DNA from: CANMIH01 sp049116335
Lineage (GTDB): Bacteria; Pseudomonadota; Alphaproteobacteria; Rhodobacterales; Rhodobacteraceae
Reading direction: 5' to 3'
Assembly: GCA_049116335.1 (NCBI GenBank)
Contig: JAGDYZ010000016.1
Span: 186,001-250,000 of the forward strand
DNA: 64,000 nucleotides
Position 1 is the first letter of the stretch, and every line of letters starts with the position of its first letter. Below are positions 54,303 through 62,192 of this stretch, piece after piece. The position numbers and the translations under genes are program-made. The notes under the pieces are model-generated. The model saw nothing but the letters and a program-made list of their open reading frames with translations. It ran no database searches and was not told the DNA's origin.

Positions 54303-54442
54303 CCCGACCTCACCTTGCGCGACCTGCGACAGCGCTCAGAACAATACCGTACGTCGCTCCATGATCGAGGCCATTTCCCAATCCACGAAAACGGCCGACA
54401 ACTCACCGGACAGGTTTTGAATGGCAACTCGCTTTTCCGCAC
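54299..54442 (-). CDS. DUF2256 small zinc-finger-like protein
   Basis: 47 residues from GTG 54442, with AAGGGG 9 bases upstream. Sequence KSELPFKTCPVSCRPFSWIG, then VRYCSERCRRSRK shows four cysteines in two pairs as in DUF2256. An ATG at 54499 would lie upstream of the expected transcription start of the candidate promoter, hence the internal GTG. DUF2256 genes very often neighbour photolyase genes; the biochemical role is unknown. Confidence 0.8.
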   Translation of the reverse strand: MRKSELPFKTCPVSCRPFSWIGKWPRSWSDVRYCSERCRRSRKVRSG

Positions 54443-54499
54443 GGACCTATACCCCTTATGGCTGAACCCCGAGTGACTTACGGGTTCGCTTAATTTCAA

Positions 54500-54529
54500 T
54501 TGTTACGACCCAAACCCCGATCAAGATCA
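54500..54529 (-). promoter_or_regulatory. RpoE-type promoter of the DUF2256-SDR-photolyase operon
   Basis: -35 TGATCT (54524-54529), 18-bp spacer ending in CG, -10 TAACAA (54500-54505). Same layout as the promoter in front of rpoE itself. Predicted start near 54493. Confidence 0.7.
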
Positions 54530-54555
54530 AAAACAAGCTCGAACAAGAGTGTTTT

Positions 54556-54586
54556 TGAACCATCTGCGGGCGGCCTTCGTATTTAA
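54556..54586 (+). promoter_or_regulatory. RpoE-type promoter of phrA
   Basis: -35 TGAACC (54556-54561), 18-bp spacer ending in CG, -10 TATTTA (54580-54585), 25 bases before the phrA ATG. One base off the -35 of the other sites and weaker in the -10. Confidence 0.6.
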
Positions 54587-54610
54587 AGACAATCAAGAAA
54601 GCGCGTAGAT

Positions 54611-56023
54611 ATGACCGAACCAAAACCCATCATCATCTGGTTTCGAAAGGACTTCAGGCTTGCCGATCACAAGGCGCTTTGTGAAGCCAGCAGAAGCGGG
54701 CGCCCGATCATTCCAGTGGTTGTTCTGGATGAGGTTACAGAAACTTTCGGAGCGGCCCCCAAATGGCGCCTGGCCCAAGCGATTGAGCACTTTAACGATC
54801 GGCTAAAGGCGGTTGGATCAAGGCTGATCTTGCGTCGCGGAACCGTCGCAGACGAACTGCTTGCCCTGGCACAGGAAACCGGTGCGGGGGACATCTGGTG
54901 GACGCGGGCCTATGATCCTGACGCGATTATGCGTGACACCAAGGTCAAATCAAGCCTGAAAGAAGCGGGGATTGGAGCCGAAAGCTGGCCCGGCCACCTT
55001 TTGTTCGAACCCTGGGCCGTGACGACCAAGCAGGGCGGATTCTTCAAGGTCTACAGCCCGATGTGGCGTGCCGTAAAAGACCTGGATGTCGCGCCGCCTG
55101 ACCCCGCGCCACTACGCCTTATGGCGCCCCAGAAGTGGCCGGACTCTGATCGACTTTCGGGCTGGGCGCTCGACAAGAGTATGGATCGGGGGGCAAAGGT
55201 CTTGGCCCGACATGCAAACGTTGGCGAATCCGCAGCCCATGCACGCCTTGCCAACTTCCTGAGCGGGTCAATCGGTGCCTACAAGGAGCGTCGCGACTAC
55301 CCGGCGCAAAACGCAACCTCCCGCCTGTCTGAAAATTTGGCCTGGGGTGAGATCGGCCCGCGTACGGTCTGGCATGCTGGACTGCGTGCGCATCTGGAAG
55401 GTCAAAGAGGGGCAGAGCATTTCCTGAAAGAACTGGTATGGCGCGAATTTGCATATCATCTGGCCTTTCACACCCCCGAGATCACTCACAAGAACTGGAG
55501 ATCGGAATGGGACGCCTTCCCCTGGTCGGACCATGAGGACGAAAAAGTTCTGCGATGGAAACAGGGGCGGACGGGTGTTCCCCTCGTCGATGCAGCCATG
55601 CGGGAGATGTACGTCACCGGCCACATGCACAATCGCGGCCGCATGATTGTTGGATCCTATCTCACCAAACACATGCTCAAGCATTGGCGTATTGGACAGA
55701 AGTGGTTCGAAGAATGCCTGATTGACTGGGACCCCGCGGCGAATGCGATGGGATGGCAATGGGTTGCGGGGAGCGGCCCAGATGCCGCGCCCTATTTCCG
55801 CATTTTCAACCCGGAAACACAGGCCCAGAAATTCGACGCCGAGCAGACGTACATTCAAAGATTTGTCGCCGAACGCGCGCCGGACCCCGGTCCAGAGGCT
55901 TTGGCGTTTTTCGACGCCTGCCCGCGTGCGTGGGGGCTGTCGCCGGATGATCCTCACCCGACCCCGATCGTTGGACTTGCCGAAGGGCGGCAGCGGGCTC
56001 TTGCAGCTTATGAAGCCCGTTGA
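54611..56023 (+). CDS. phrA: Deoxyribodipyrimidine photolyase (class I CPD photolyase)
   Basis: 470 residues. The N-terminal alpha/beta domain starts IIIWFRKDFRLADH (antenna pigment binding). The FAD domain has LKELVWREFAYHLAFH near 285, then NRGRMIVGSYLTKHML near 345 and the tryptophan-rich WDPAANAMGWQWVAGSGPDAAPYFRIF split here as NAMGWQWV and DAAPYFRIF. It repairs cyclobutane dimers with blue light. First gene of a + operon divergent from the FeS photolyase operon. Candidate RpoE promoter upstream. Confidence 0.93.
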   Translation: MTEPKPIIIWFRKDFRLADHKALCEASRSGRPIIPVVVLDEVTETFGAAPKWRLAQAIEHFNDRLKAVGSRLILRRGTVADELLALAQETGAGDIWWTRAYDPDAIMRDTKVKSSLKEAGIGAESWPGHLLFEPWAVTTKQGGFFKVYSPMWRAVKDLDVAPPDPAPLRLMAPQKWPDSDRLSGWALDKSMDRGAKVLARHANVGESAAHARLANFLSGSIGAYKERRDYPAQNATSRLSENLAWGEIGPRTVWHAGLRAHLEGQRGAEHFLKELVWREFAYHLAFHTPEITHKNWRSEWDAFPWSDHEDEKVLRWKQGRTGVPLVDAAMREMYVTGHMHNRGRMIVGSYLTKHMLKHWRIGQKWFEECLIDWDPAANAMGWQWVAGSGPDAAPYFRIFNPETQAQKFDAEQTYIQRFVAERAPDPGPEALAFFDACPRAWGLSPDDPHPTPIVGLAEGRQRALAAYEAR

Positions 56024-56079
56024 TCCTTGCAACAGGCCACGCGTTCAATTCAGTTTCTCGATGATGAAATGAGAGCAAA

Positions 56080-56559
56080 ATGCAGAAAACAAAAGAACAC
56101 GTCGTTGTGAGGCCTATAACAGCTCAGGGCAGCACGGGAGATGCTGTGCCCAGCATCTACTATGATGGCTCCTGCCCTCTTTGCACCGCCGAGATCAATC
56201 ACTATGCGTCCAGGATTGGCAGGAGCAAACTGCAACTGGTCGATGTTTCGATGGAAGGTGCCGACCTGAAGTCCGACCTTGGGGTCGAAGACGCCATGAG
56301 CCGGTTTCATGTTCGCAAACCGGACGGGGAACTTCTTTCCGGGGCAAAAGCCTTTGTTGAAGTCTGGCGGTTGGCGCCGGGTTGGACATGGGCTGCCCGA
56401 TTGGCAAGTATCCCAGGTGTGCTGCCCATAATGGAGGTGTCGTATAGGGGTTTTCTTGTGGTCCGCCCGGCAATCTCGGCGCTTGCCACGGTCCTTGGCG
56501 TTCAAGCCGCAAATCCACAACCGACAAGATGCAGGAAAACAGGCGATTTGGACGTTTAA
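56080..56559 (+). CDS. DCC-family thiol-disulfide protein (DUF393)
   Basis: 159 residues with YYDGSCPLCTAEI near residues 26-38, the DxxCxxC signature of the DCC1/DUF393 family with thioredoxin-like fold. The C-terminal region is helical with a hydrophobic segment (MEVSYRGFLVVRPAISALATV). It is encoded 56 bp after phrA. Probably a redox-related partner in the stress response. Confidence 0.85.
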   Translation: MQKTKEHVVVRPITAQGSTGDAVPSIYYDGSCPLCTAEINHYASRIGRSKLQLVDVSMEGADLKSDLGVEDAMSRFHVRKPDGELLSGAKAFVEVWRLAPGWTWAARLASIPGVLPIMEVSYRGFLVVRPAISALATVLGVQAANPQPTRCRKTGDLDV

Positions 56560-56625
56560 AAAGACGCCAACAACCAGGTTGGCGCACCCATTCCGGTTTG
56601 AAACCGCATTAAGAGGACTGCTTTT

Positions 56626-57096
56626 ATGTTGAAACTAGAAGCAAACTGGGAGTTTGTCGCTGATACCGTCATGGGCGGTGTTTCAAACGGGCAAATTGCC
56701 ACGCAGGTTGTGGATGGACGCAGCGCGACACGACTGACTGGCATGGTTTCACTGGAAAACAACGGCGGCTTCATTCAGATGGCAACGGACCTGAAGCAGG
56801 ACGGTTCAGCTCTGGTTGCAAGCAACTGGGACGGCATCGAGATTGATATCTGCGGTAACGACGAGATTTACGATCTTCGCATTCGAACAGATGACTTGAA
56901 CCGGCCATGGCACTCGTTTCGCGCACCATTCCGTGCGACAGCACAATGGAAAATTGTGCAATTCCCTTTTGCGGTCTTTGAACCTCATAGGACAGACCAA
57001 GGTTTTGACCCCGCTAAATTGCGCCGAATTGGCATCGTTGCCGTGGGCCGCGTTTTTCAAGCCGACATCGCAGTTTCGGGTGTCAGGTTGTTTTAG
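56626..57096 (+). CDS. CIA30-domain protein
   Basis: 156 residues, all one galactose-binding-like CIA30 domain: EFVADTVMGGVSNG near residues 9-22, ENNGGFIQM near 45, and WDGIEIDICGNDEIYDLRIR. The family includes the complex I assembly factor NDUFAF1; bacterial single-domain forms are of unknown function and often sit beside photolyase genes. Likely co-transcribed with phrA. Confidence 0.85.
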   Translation: MLKLEANWEFVADTVMGGVSNGQIATQVVDGRSATRLTGMVSLENNGGFIQMATDLKQDGSALVASNWDGIEIDICGNDEIYDLRIRTDDLNRPWHSFRAPFRATAQWKIVQFPFAVFEPHRTDQGFDPAKLRRIGIVAVGRVFQADIAVSGVRLF

Positions 57097-57288
57097 CCGA
57101 CGATCGGCCTTGGTCTTCGGCATATCCTTTTTCGACGTCTCGCTCGTGTGGACACCATCGCTTGGGAGGTCGCAGCAGCCGCGCCGCCTTGCATTCAACG
57201 CGTCCGTTTCGGGGCCGCTTGGATCAAGAAACGCGACACCCTTTTCGACGTTGGGCTGACAATCTGACCATTGCCCGCAATTCAGCGT

Positions 57289-57813
57289 TCATTTCTTCTC
57301 AAACATGATGATCGCTTCGCCGATGCGAACGCCAAATCGGGAAACATAGGCCCGGTTCAAAACCCGGCCGTCTGTCAACAACCACATCCAATCATCGAAA
57401 TCGACCCGCATCGTTCCTTTTCGAACCGGCAGGTCGATGCGATAGGTCCAGTTGAACGTGTCACCGTTTTCTCGGCCTGTAGCGATCCCCAAGACACCGG
57501 GGGCTGTGCCTTTCCAGGTGTCCTCGCCGGTTTTTTCAAGCGTCCAGATGCGCTGTTCGGTGTCCCCATCGTCATAGGTGAAATCTTCTACCAACTGCAG
57601 GATACGACCGTCCCAGGTACCCAAGATTTGGACGTCAAACCGTCGTTGGACATTGCCGAACACATCCTGGAATTGACCATGGGCCACGGTTTGGCCCGCG
57701 AAGAAGTCTTCAAGGTTCAGGGTCCGGTCGGAAAGCGGCTTGTCGTCGAGGTCAGGTGTGCCGGAACAGGCCATCAACGTGAAAAAGGCGAACAGGGCGA
57801 GCATGTTTTTCAT
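57289..57813 (-). CDS. DUF3833 lipoprotein
   Basis: 174 residues from ATG 57813; the frame extends much further upstream through the TspO-like gene but that part is a shadow. A lipoprotein signal MKNMLALFAFFTLMACSG has the lipidation cysteine at about 16. The DUF3833 core includes LEDFFAGQTVAHGQF and VDFDDWMWLLTDGRVLNRAY. Family members are periplasmic-side lipoproteins induced in stress; no reaction is known. Confidence 0.85.
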   Translation of the reverse strand: MKNMLALFAFFTLMACSGTPDLDDKPLSDRTLNLEDFFAGQTVAHGQFQDVFGNVQRRFDVQILGTWDGRILQLVEDFTYDDGDTEQRIWTLEKTGEDTWKGTAPGVLGIATGRENGDTFNWTYRIDLPVRKGTMRVDFDDWMWLLTDGRVLNRAYVSRFGVRIGEAIIMFEKK

Positions 57814-57881
57814 AGGGGCTTTTCCGAAAGACAAGGTTTGGCGGGGTTTGGCGCGCAAGGGATCGGACACAGTATCCAGAG

Positions 57882-58619
57882 TTACGTGGCGTGGTTCCAG
57901 GTCGAACGCGGCGGCCGACGCAGCACGTAGCCCAGGCACAGCGCCACGATTCCAACCGCTGCCAACAAGATGACAGGTCGGTTTTCCGATGATGCGTTGG
58001 CCGAAATCACACCGGACAAGGCCCATATCACCGCCAAGGGATAGGCCAATTCGGCCGGGCGCAAGGATTGCACGATCAAGGCCACCACCAAAACGGCAAC
58101 CAGCATCGCCACCGCCGCGGCCTGTGCACTCAGCACACCGTAGCCGCCGAGAACAACGCCTGTGCCAACACCGGTCGCCGCCGTTAGCCACCCGGCGTAA
58201 AGCGCGACCGGGCGCACCTGCCATACTGGGGTTTCTTTCCCAGCGCGAAGCATGGCCAAAACGGCGGACACCGCCATGGCAAAGATCATCACAGTTGCCA
58301 GGATCGGCGCGGCGTTCGCGGCGGCAATCCAGAAAGTGCCTAGACAAAGGCTGATCAACAGCGGCGGACGCATTCGGTTCCAATGCACATCCCGCGGCGC
58401 GTTCAGCAGCCCCCAGATCGCCCCAAGGATCAGCCAGGCATAGATCACACCCCAGATTCCAAACGCCCACCCGGCAGGTTGAACCGGCCAGAATTCCAAG
58501 ACGACAGGAAACTGCTCGGGCCGGTAGCCGGCAAAGCCGCTTGTCATAAACGGCGACAGCGCAAACGCAATTGTCAACACAACAACAGCAATCGCGAGAA
58601 AGGGGGTTTTACGGGGCAT
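57882..58619 (-). CDS. Multi-spanning membrane protein, TspO/tryptophan-rich sensory protein-like
   Basis: 245 residues with about seven membrane helices. PAGWAFGIWGVIYAWLILGAIW near residues 48-70 is a pattern of the tryptophan-rich sensory family, though the protein is longer than classical TspO (about 160). It lies between a truncated and a full DUF3833 gene in one operon with a candidate RpoE promoter. A role in porphyrin or carotenoid-linked sensing is only suggested by this family. Confidence 0.75.
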   Translation of the reverse strand: MPRKTPFLAIAVVVLTIAFALSPFMTSGFAGYRPEQFPVVLEFWPVQPAGWAFGIWGVIYAWLILGAIWGLLNAPRDVHWNRMRPPLLISLCLGTFWIAAANAAPILATVMIFAMAVSAVLAMLRAGKETPVWQVRPVALYAGWLTAATGVGTGVVLGGYGVLSAQAAAVAMLVAVLVVALIVQSLRPAELAYPLAVIWALSGVISANASSENRPVILLAAVGIVALCLGYVLRRPPRSTWNHAT

Positions 58620-58655
58620 CTGGGCGGGTCCTTCTGTTTCGGGGCCGACGCCGGT

Positions 58656-58934
58656 TCAGCGTTGCGCTTCAGGATCCGGGCGCATGGTTGCGACCAGTTC
58701 GGCCACCTTTATGCCAAACTTGCGCATTTCGGACTTGTTCATGATCACGCCGTTATCGGTCAGATAAAGCCAGTCGGTTGCTGTCAACGTATGACCACCT
58801 GTGTCTTCGGGTAGAATGATCTGGTATTCCATCTTGATGGTTGATCCCGACACGACGCCACGCGCTTCGCCAACGATGTCATCGGCCGTGGCGGTGAATG
58901 TGTTACGATGTGGAGACTTTGGTGGATCACGACC
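58656..58934 (-). pseudogene. Truncated DUF3833 gene (C-terminal half only)
   Basis: The open frame from 58934 begins right after an in-frame TGA and contains only the last part of DUF3833 (GEARGVVSGSTIKMEY, then TATDWLYLTDNGVIMNKSEM). The lipoprotein signal and N-terminal half are missing. Similar in order to the full copy at 57289-57813. A GTG at 58853 could start a 65-residue product. It may be a decayed paralogue or now serve as a leader peptide; the RpoE-type promoter overlaps its upstream end. Confidence 0.75.
58900..58929 (-). promoter_or_regulatory. RpoE-type promoter of the TspO-like/DUF3833 operon
   Basis: -35 TGATCC (58924-58929), 18-bp spacer ending in CG, -10 TAACAC (58900-58905). 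The -35 is identical to that of the rpoE promoter. It lies inside the open frame of the DUF3833 remnant. Confidence 0.7.
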
Positions 58935-59021
58935 TCACAAATATGTGATGTAAGTAATTGAAAACAAAAAATAAGCCTCCAAAAACGGCGACTTCTTCAG
59001 GTTGCCGATGATCAGGCAAGT

Positions 59022-59657
59022 CTAAATTTGAAACAGTGGCTGCAATAGCCTTGGCACCAGTGAACGGAACCGCAGTCGCGCGTCTGTTGAAGCAAGACAA
59101 ATACAAGGGTCTCCGTCGTCGGCAACCGGTGTGTGTTCAAGATGTTCATCAACAATCTCAAGATCGCCAATACCAAAACGGCCGGTTTCGTCGCTAAAGC
59201 TGCCTTGCAAGACCAGCGTCAATTCCAGCCCGTTGTGACTGTGATCGGGTACAGCCTGCCCCGGCGGAATATAGAGCAGGCGAACCGAGCCATTTGAATC
59301 GGCAGACAAGATATCCTGCCGGACGCCCATCCCAAGAGTTTTCCACCGCGGCTCACGCCCCCTCAAGGCTTCCATTACCGGACTGGGAAAGATCCCTTTG
59401 CGTTCAAAAACCGGCTCTGGCGGAAACGGATCATCGAGCAGCGAAAAAATATTGTCTTTCAGAGTGGATGATACCGCGACTGAAGGCGTATCTTCCAGAA
59501 TGGCACCTCCAACAGATTGATGCGCGCCAAGTGCTACGCGACATTGTTCACATAGTGACACATGGCTGGCCACGGCTACCGCGAATGCATGCGGAAGATT
59601 GCCGGCGGCATAGCCCGCCAACATGGCATCGGGGACATGATGGGTTATGACACTCAT
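59022..59657 (-). CDS. chrR: Zinc-dependent anti-sigma factor ChrR
   Basis: 211 residues. The anti-sigma domain has the zinc ligands H6, H32, C36 and C39 (HVSLCEQC), and the C-terminal half is a cupin (DHSHNGLELTLVLQG, later DEHLEHTPV). In Rhodobacter, ChrR holds RpoE inactive until singlet oxygen triggers release. It overlaps the rpoE stop as ATGA and is co-transcribed. Confidence 0.92.
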   Translation of the reverse strand: MSVITHHVPDAMLAGYAAGNLPHAFAVAVASHVSLCEQCRVALGAHQSVGGAILEDTPSVAVSSTLKDNIFSLLDDPFPPEPVFERKGIFPSPVMEALRGREPRWKTLGMGVRQDILSADSNGSVRLLYIPPGQAVPDHSHNGLELTLVLQGSFSDETGRFGIGDLEIVDEHLEHTPVADDGDPCICLASTDARLRFRSLVPRLLQPLFQI

Positions 59658-60214
59658 TGCTTGAGGTCCTTTAACTCGTGTCTGAGGCGCTCCAATCCCA
59701 GCCGGATGCGCGACTTAATTGTTCCAAGGGGAAGACCCGTTTGCGCACTAATCTCCTTATGAGTTAGTTCGCCAAGATAGGCCTGTTCTATGATCTCGCG
59801 TTGCTCGATTTTGAGCCCGGCAAGCGCTCTTCTCAGTTGTGTGGATTCCTGTTCCAGCCCGAGGATCTGGCTGGCGTCGGGCGCTGCACCCGGCTCTTCC
59901 TTCAATTCTTCCGGCATGGGGCGATTTTCCTTGCGCGCAAGGTCGATCTGACGATTTCGGGCGATTTGATAAATCCAGGCGGAAACCTGCGCGCGGTGCG
60001 GATCGAATTGTGCCGCTTTACGCCAAACTGTCAGCATCACATCCTGAACGATTTCTTCGGCTTGATGCGCTGACGCCCCCGAGCGGATGATGAACCCTTT
60101 GAGCCTAGGCGCAAAGTGATCGAACAAAGCAGAAAATGCGGAGCGATCCCGATTGTCCCGTACCGCAATCATCCATTGGGTCTGCTGCGAAATCTCGATC
60201 TTGCTTTGAGACAC
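59654..60214 (-). CDS. rpoE: ECF sigma factor RpoE (singlet-oxygen response)
   Basis: 186 residues from GTG 60214 (family length about 181). Region 2 has FDHFAPRLKGFIIRSG, EEIVQDVMLTVWRKAAQFD and VSAWIYQIARNRQIDLARK; region 4 has EQAYLGELTHKEISAQTGLPLG. The ATG at 60289 would be at the transcription start of the candidate promoter (start near 60288) and codes for an extra tail not known in the family, so GTG with AAAGAAC 7 bases upstream is preferred, with some doubt. It activates photolyase and other protective genes when ChrR releases it. Confidence 0.88.
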   Translation of the reverse strand: MSQSKIEISQQTQWMIAVRDNRDRSAFSALFDHFAPRLKGFIIRSGASAHQAEEIVQDVMLTVWRKAAQFDPHRAQVSAWIYQIARNRQIDLARKENRPMPEELKEEPGAAPDASQILGLEQESTQLRRALAGLKIEQREIIEQAYLGELTHKEISAQTGLPLGTIKSRIRLGLERLRHELKDLKQ

Positions 60215-60293
60215 AGTTGTTCTTTCACGGCTTGGAGGCAGTCTAGGCCGTTGATCGGCGTAAGGAGTGTCACGAATTTGTGTCAGCATATTC

Positions 60294-60323
60294 TGTTTAC
60301 GGCGAACTGTGAATCCCGGATCA
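60294..60323 (-). promoter_or_regulatory. Autoregulatory RpoE promoter of rpoE-chrR
   Basis: -35 TGATCC (60318-60323), 18-bp spacer ending in CG, -10 TAAACA (60294-60299). Matches the known preference of Rhodobacter RpoE for TGATCC. Expected start near 60288. Confidence 0.8.
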
Positions 60324-60907
60324 CTTTTTTCTGACAAATAGCCCCAGAAAGCCGAAATAGGTGATCGCCTTGGGCTCAAAAGATCTAAGTAGTGTTTCAG
60401 GCATGTCAAAAGAAGACTGATCGACGCCCAACCAACACATCTGCTGCGCGTTCGGCCTTGGTTGCAACCGAGTCGGGCTGACCATTCTGCTAAGTCAGCA
60501 TTCAACGCCACGAAACCTTTGCTCATGAACGCAGCGAGTGTCCGGTTTCCGCCTATGGTGCTTGTTGCTTTGGCCGCGAACCACACCAAGCGGACCTTGA
60601 TGACAATTTACTGAACGGCAGCTTGGTCCGCATCTCTCTCCTTGATGCTTCCCGCAGCGAATGACCGCTCCGCCTATATCGGCCGACCTACGCCCGTCCC
60701 GCGGTTTGCATCGAATTTTGCTACCAGTTGAAACTTCGAAAAGGGCGCTTGCCCGAAAACTCCAACACACTGAAATTGCTTCACTTTTTTAATGCGCCCT
60801 TCTGAAGGCCTAGGGCGGTCGGTTAGAGACAAAGCGGGTTCAGAGACCGATTTTGGGTATTTAGCCAGTCTCCGAAGGGCGGTTGCAACGGCTAAACCCC
60901 TTTGAAA
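60324..60907. other. Intergenic region, no gene seen
   Basis: About 580 bp between the rpoE promoter and the tRNA terminator. Frames here (for example 60495-60770) lack ribosome sites and family features. Nothing else recognised. Confidence 0.5.
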
Positions 60908-60937
60908 CAAAAAGAAAAAAAGGCCCCATAAGGGCCC
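60908..60937 (-). terminator. Rho-independent terminator after tRNA-Ser
   Basis: Stem GGCCC/GGGCC at about 60922-60937 with a short loop, followed on the minus strand by a T-rich run (TTTTTTTCTTTTTG). It stands 30 bp past the 3' end of the tRNA gene. Confidence 0.8.
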
Positions 60938-60967
60938 ATCATCGGTTTCGGTAAGTGTAAGTGTAAG

Positions 60968-61057
60968 TGGCGGAGGCTCAGGGATTCGAACCCTGGGGAC
61001 GCTCTCACGCCCAACGGTTTTCAAGACCGCCGCATTCGACCACTCTGCCAAACCTCC
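60968..61057 (-). tRNA. tRNA-Ser(UGA)
   Basis: 90 nt including encoded CCA. Acceptor GGAGGTT pairs with AGCCTCC; anticodon loop CTTGAAA with anticodon TGA (61021-61023 on the + strand reads tca); a long variable arm as in serine tRNAs; TpsiC stem with GGTTCGAATCC. Reads serine UCA and related codons. Confidence 0.97.
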
Positions 61058-61258
61058 GGTCCGGTCTCCATAATACCCCCAAACTGATTCTAAAAGCACC
61101 TCTTGGAGGAAAATCCGCCGATGCCGTGACAGCAGGCTTTTCATAACTGCCCCGAGCCGTTAGTGTTTTGTTTAAAATGAGCCAAAAACGGCTTAATGAG
61201 GCAGTATTCCGGGTCCAGTCGCTTAAAATGCGTTGGGCCCCTTGTATGAGGCAAAAAG

Positions 61259-62092
61259 ATGAGCGGATTTCTCCCGACACCTCGCAGCGCGTTTTTACTC
61301 TCGGCTTTGGTTGGCCTAACAGCCTGTGCTGAGGGACAAATGCCCGGTTTCCTGCAACCCAAGGACACCGCCGCATCGGTAACCCCTGCCAGCACCGGGT
61401 CGGTTCGGACAACCGAACGTGACATTGAGGCGCCTGAAGTGTTTCAGACCTCAGAAGCCGGTCTTTGGGATGGACGCCCGTCGCTAGGCGGAGTCTGGGT
61501 TGCCCATCCGGATGTTGCGGAACCGGATCGCGCGATCATTCGCAATGAAAGCAACGGCAAGTTTGTGATAGGCGCCCTGTTCCGTCGCGAACGCGAAACC
61601 CCCGGCCCACGCCTCCAGATTTCCTCTGATGCCGCCGCCGCGCTTGGAGTACTGGCAGGTCAGCCCTCAAACCTAAATGTGGTTGCTCTGCGCCGGGAAG
61701 AGGTCCCTGTTGAAACACCGCAGGCCACCGCGGCAGCCGTGCCAGAAGCCACCGAAGTGGAGGCCCAGCCGCTTGATCCTGTTGTCGCCGATGCGGCCCA
61801 GGCGATTGAAACTGCAGCCGTCTCAACACCAGCACCCGCAACTAAACCAAGTTCGTCGCTGGCCAAACCTTATATTCAAATCGGCATCTTCAGTGTCGAG
61901 CAGAATGCCAACAACACTGCAGCATCCATGCGTCAGGCTGGCATGGTGCCGACTGTCAAGAAACAAACTTCGGCTGGCAAAACCTTCTGGCGTGTTCTCG
62001 TCGGACCTGCACAAAGCAAATCTGAGCTTGCAACCCTGCTAAAGACCATCAAAGGCACCGGGTTTGCCGACGCCTACGCAGTGACCCACTGA
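61259..62092 (+). CDS. SPOR-domain lipoprotein
   Basis: 277 residues. Lipoprotein signal ending LVGLTAC (Cys23), a middle low-complexity region rich in A, P, T and E (about 135-205), and a C-terminal SPOR domain (YIQIGIFSVEQNANNTA, then FWRVLVGPAQSKSEL). SPOR domains bind denuded peptidoglycan at the septum. It precedes a carboxypeptidase gene in the order usual for Rhodobacteraceae. Confidence 0.88.
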   Translation: MSGFLPTPRSAFLLSALVGLTACAEGQMPGFLQPKDTAASVTPASTGSVRTTERDIEAPEVFQTSEAGLWDGRPSLGGVWVAHPDVAEPDRAIIRNESNGKFVIGALFRRERETPGPRLQISSDAAAALGVLAGQPSNLNVVALRREEVPVETPQATAAAVPEATEVEAQPLDPVVADAAQAIETAAVSTPAPATKPSSSLAKPYIQIGIFSVEQNANNTAASMRQAGMVPTVKKQTSAGKTFWRVLVGPAQSKSELATLLKTIKGTGFADAYAVTH

Positions 62093-62192
62093 GCATAGGC
62101 GGAATGATGCGGTCGCGCGCCTGAGTGGCACGTGACAGTTCTTCTGCTTTCAGGGATAAACAGATTGACGTTTTCGGCATTGGAGTCGCGAC

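Noticed and set aside
57814..58470. Upstream extension of the DUF3833 frame
   Set aside because: It is antiparallel-free shadow of the TspO-like gene in another frame; the lipoprotein signal marks the true start at 57813.
60215..60589. Extended N-terminus of RpoE
   Set aside because: It crosses the predicted promoter and has no counterpart in the family.
60495..60770. 91-codon minus-strand frame between rpoE and the tRNA
   Set aside because: No ribosome site, no recognisable domain, irregular composition.
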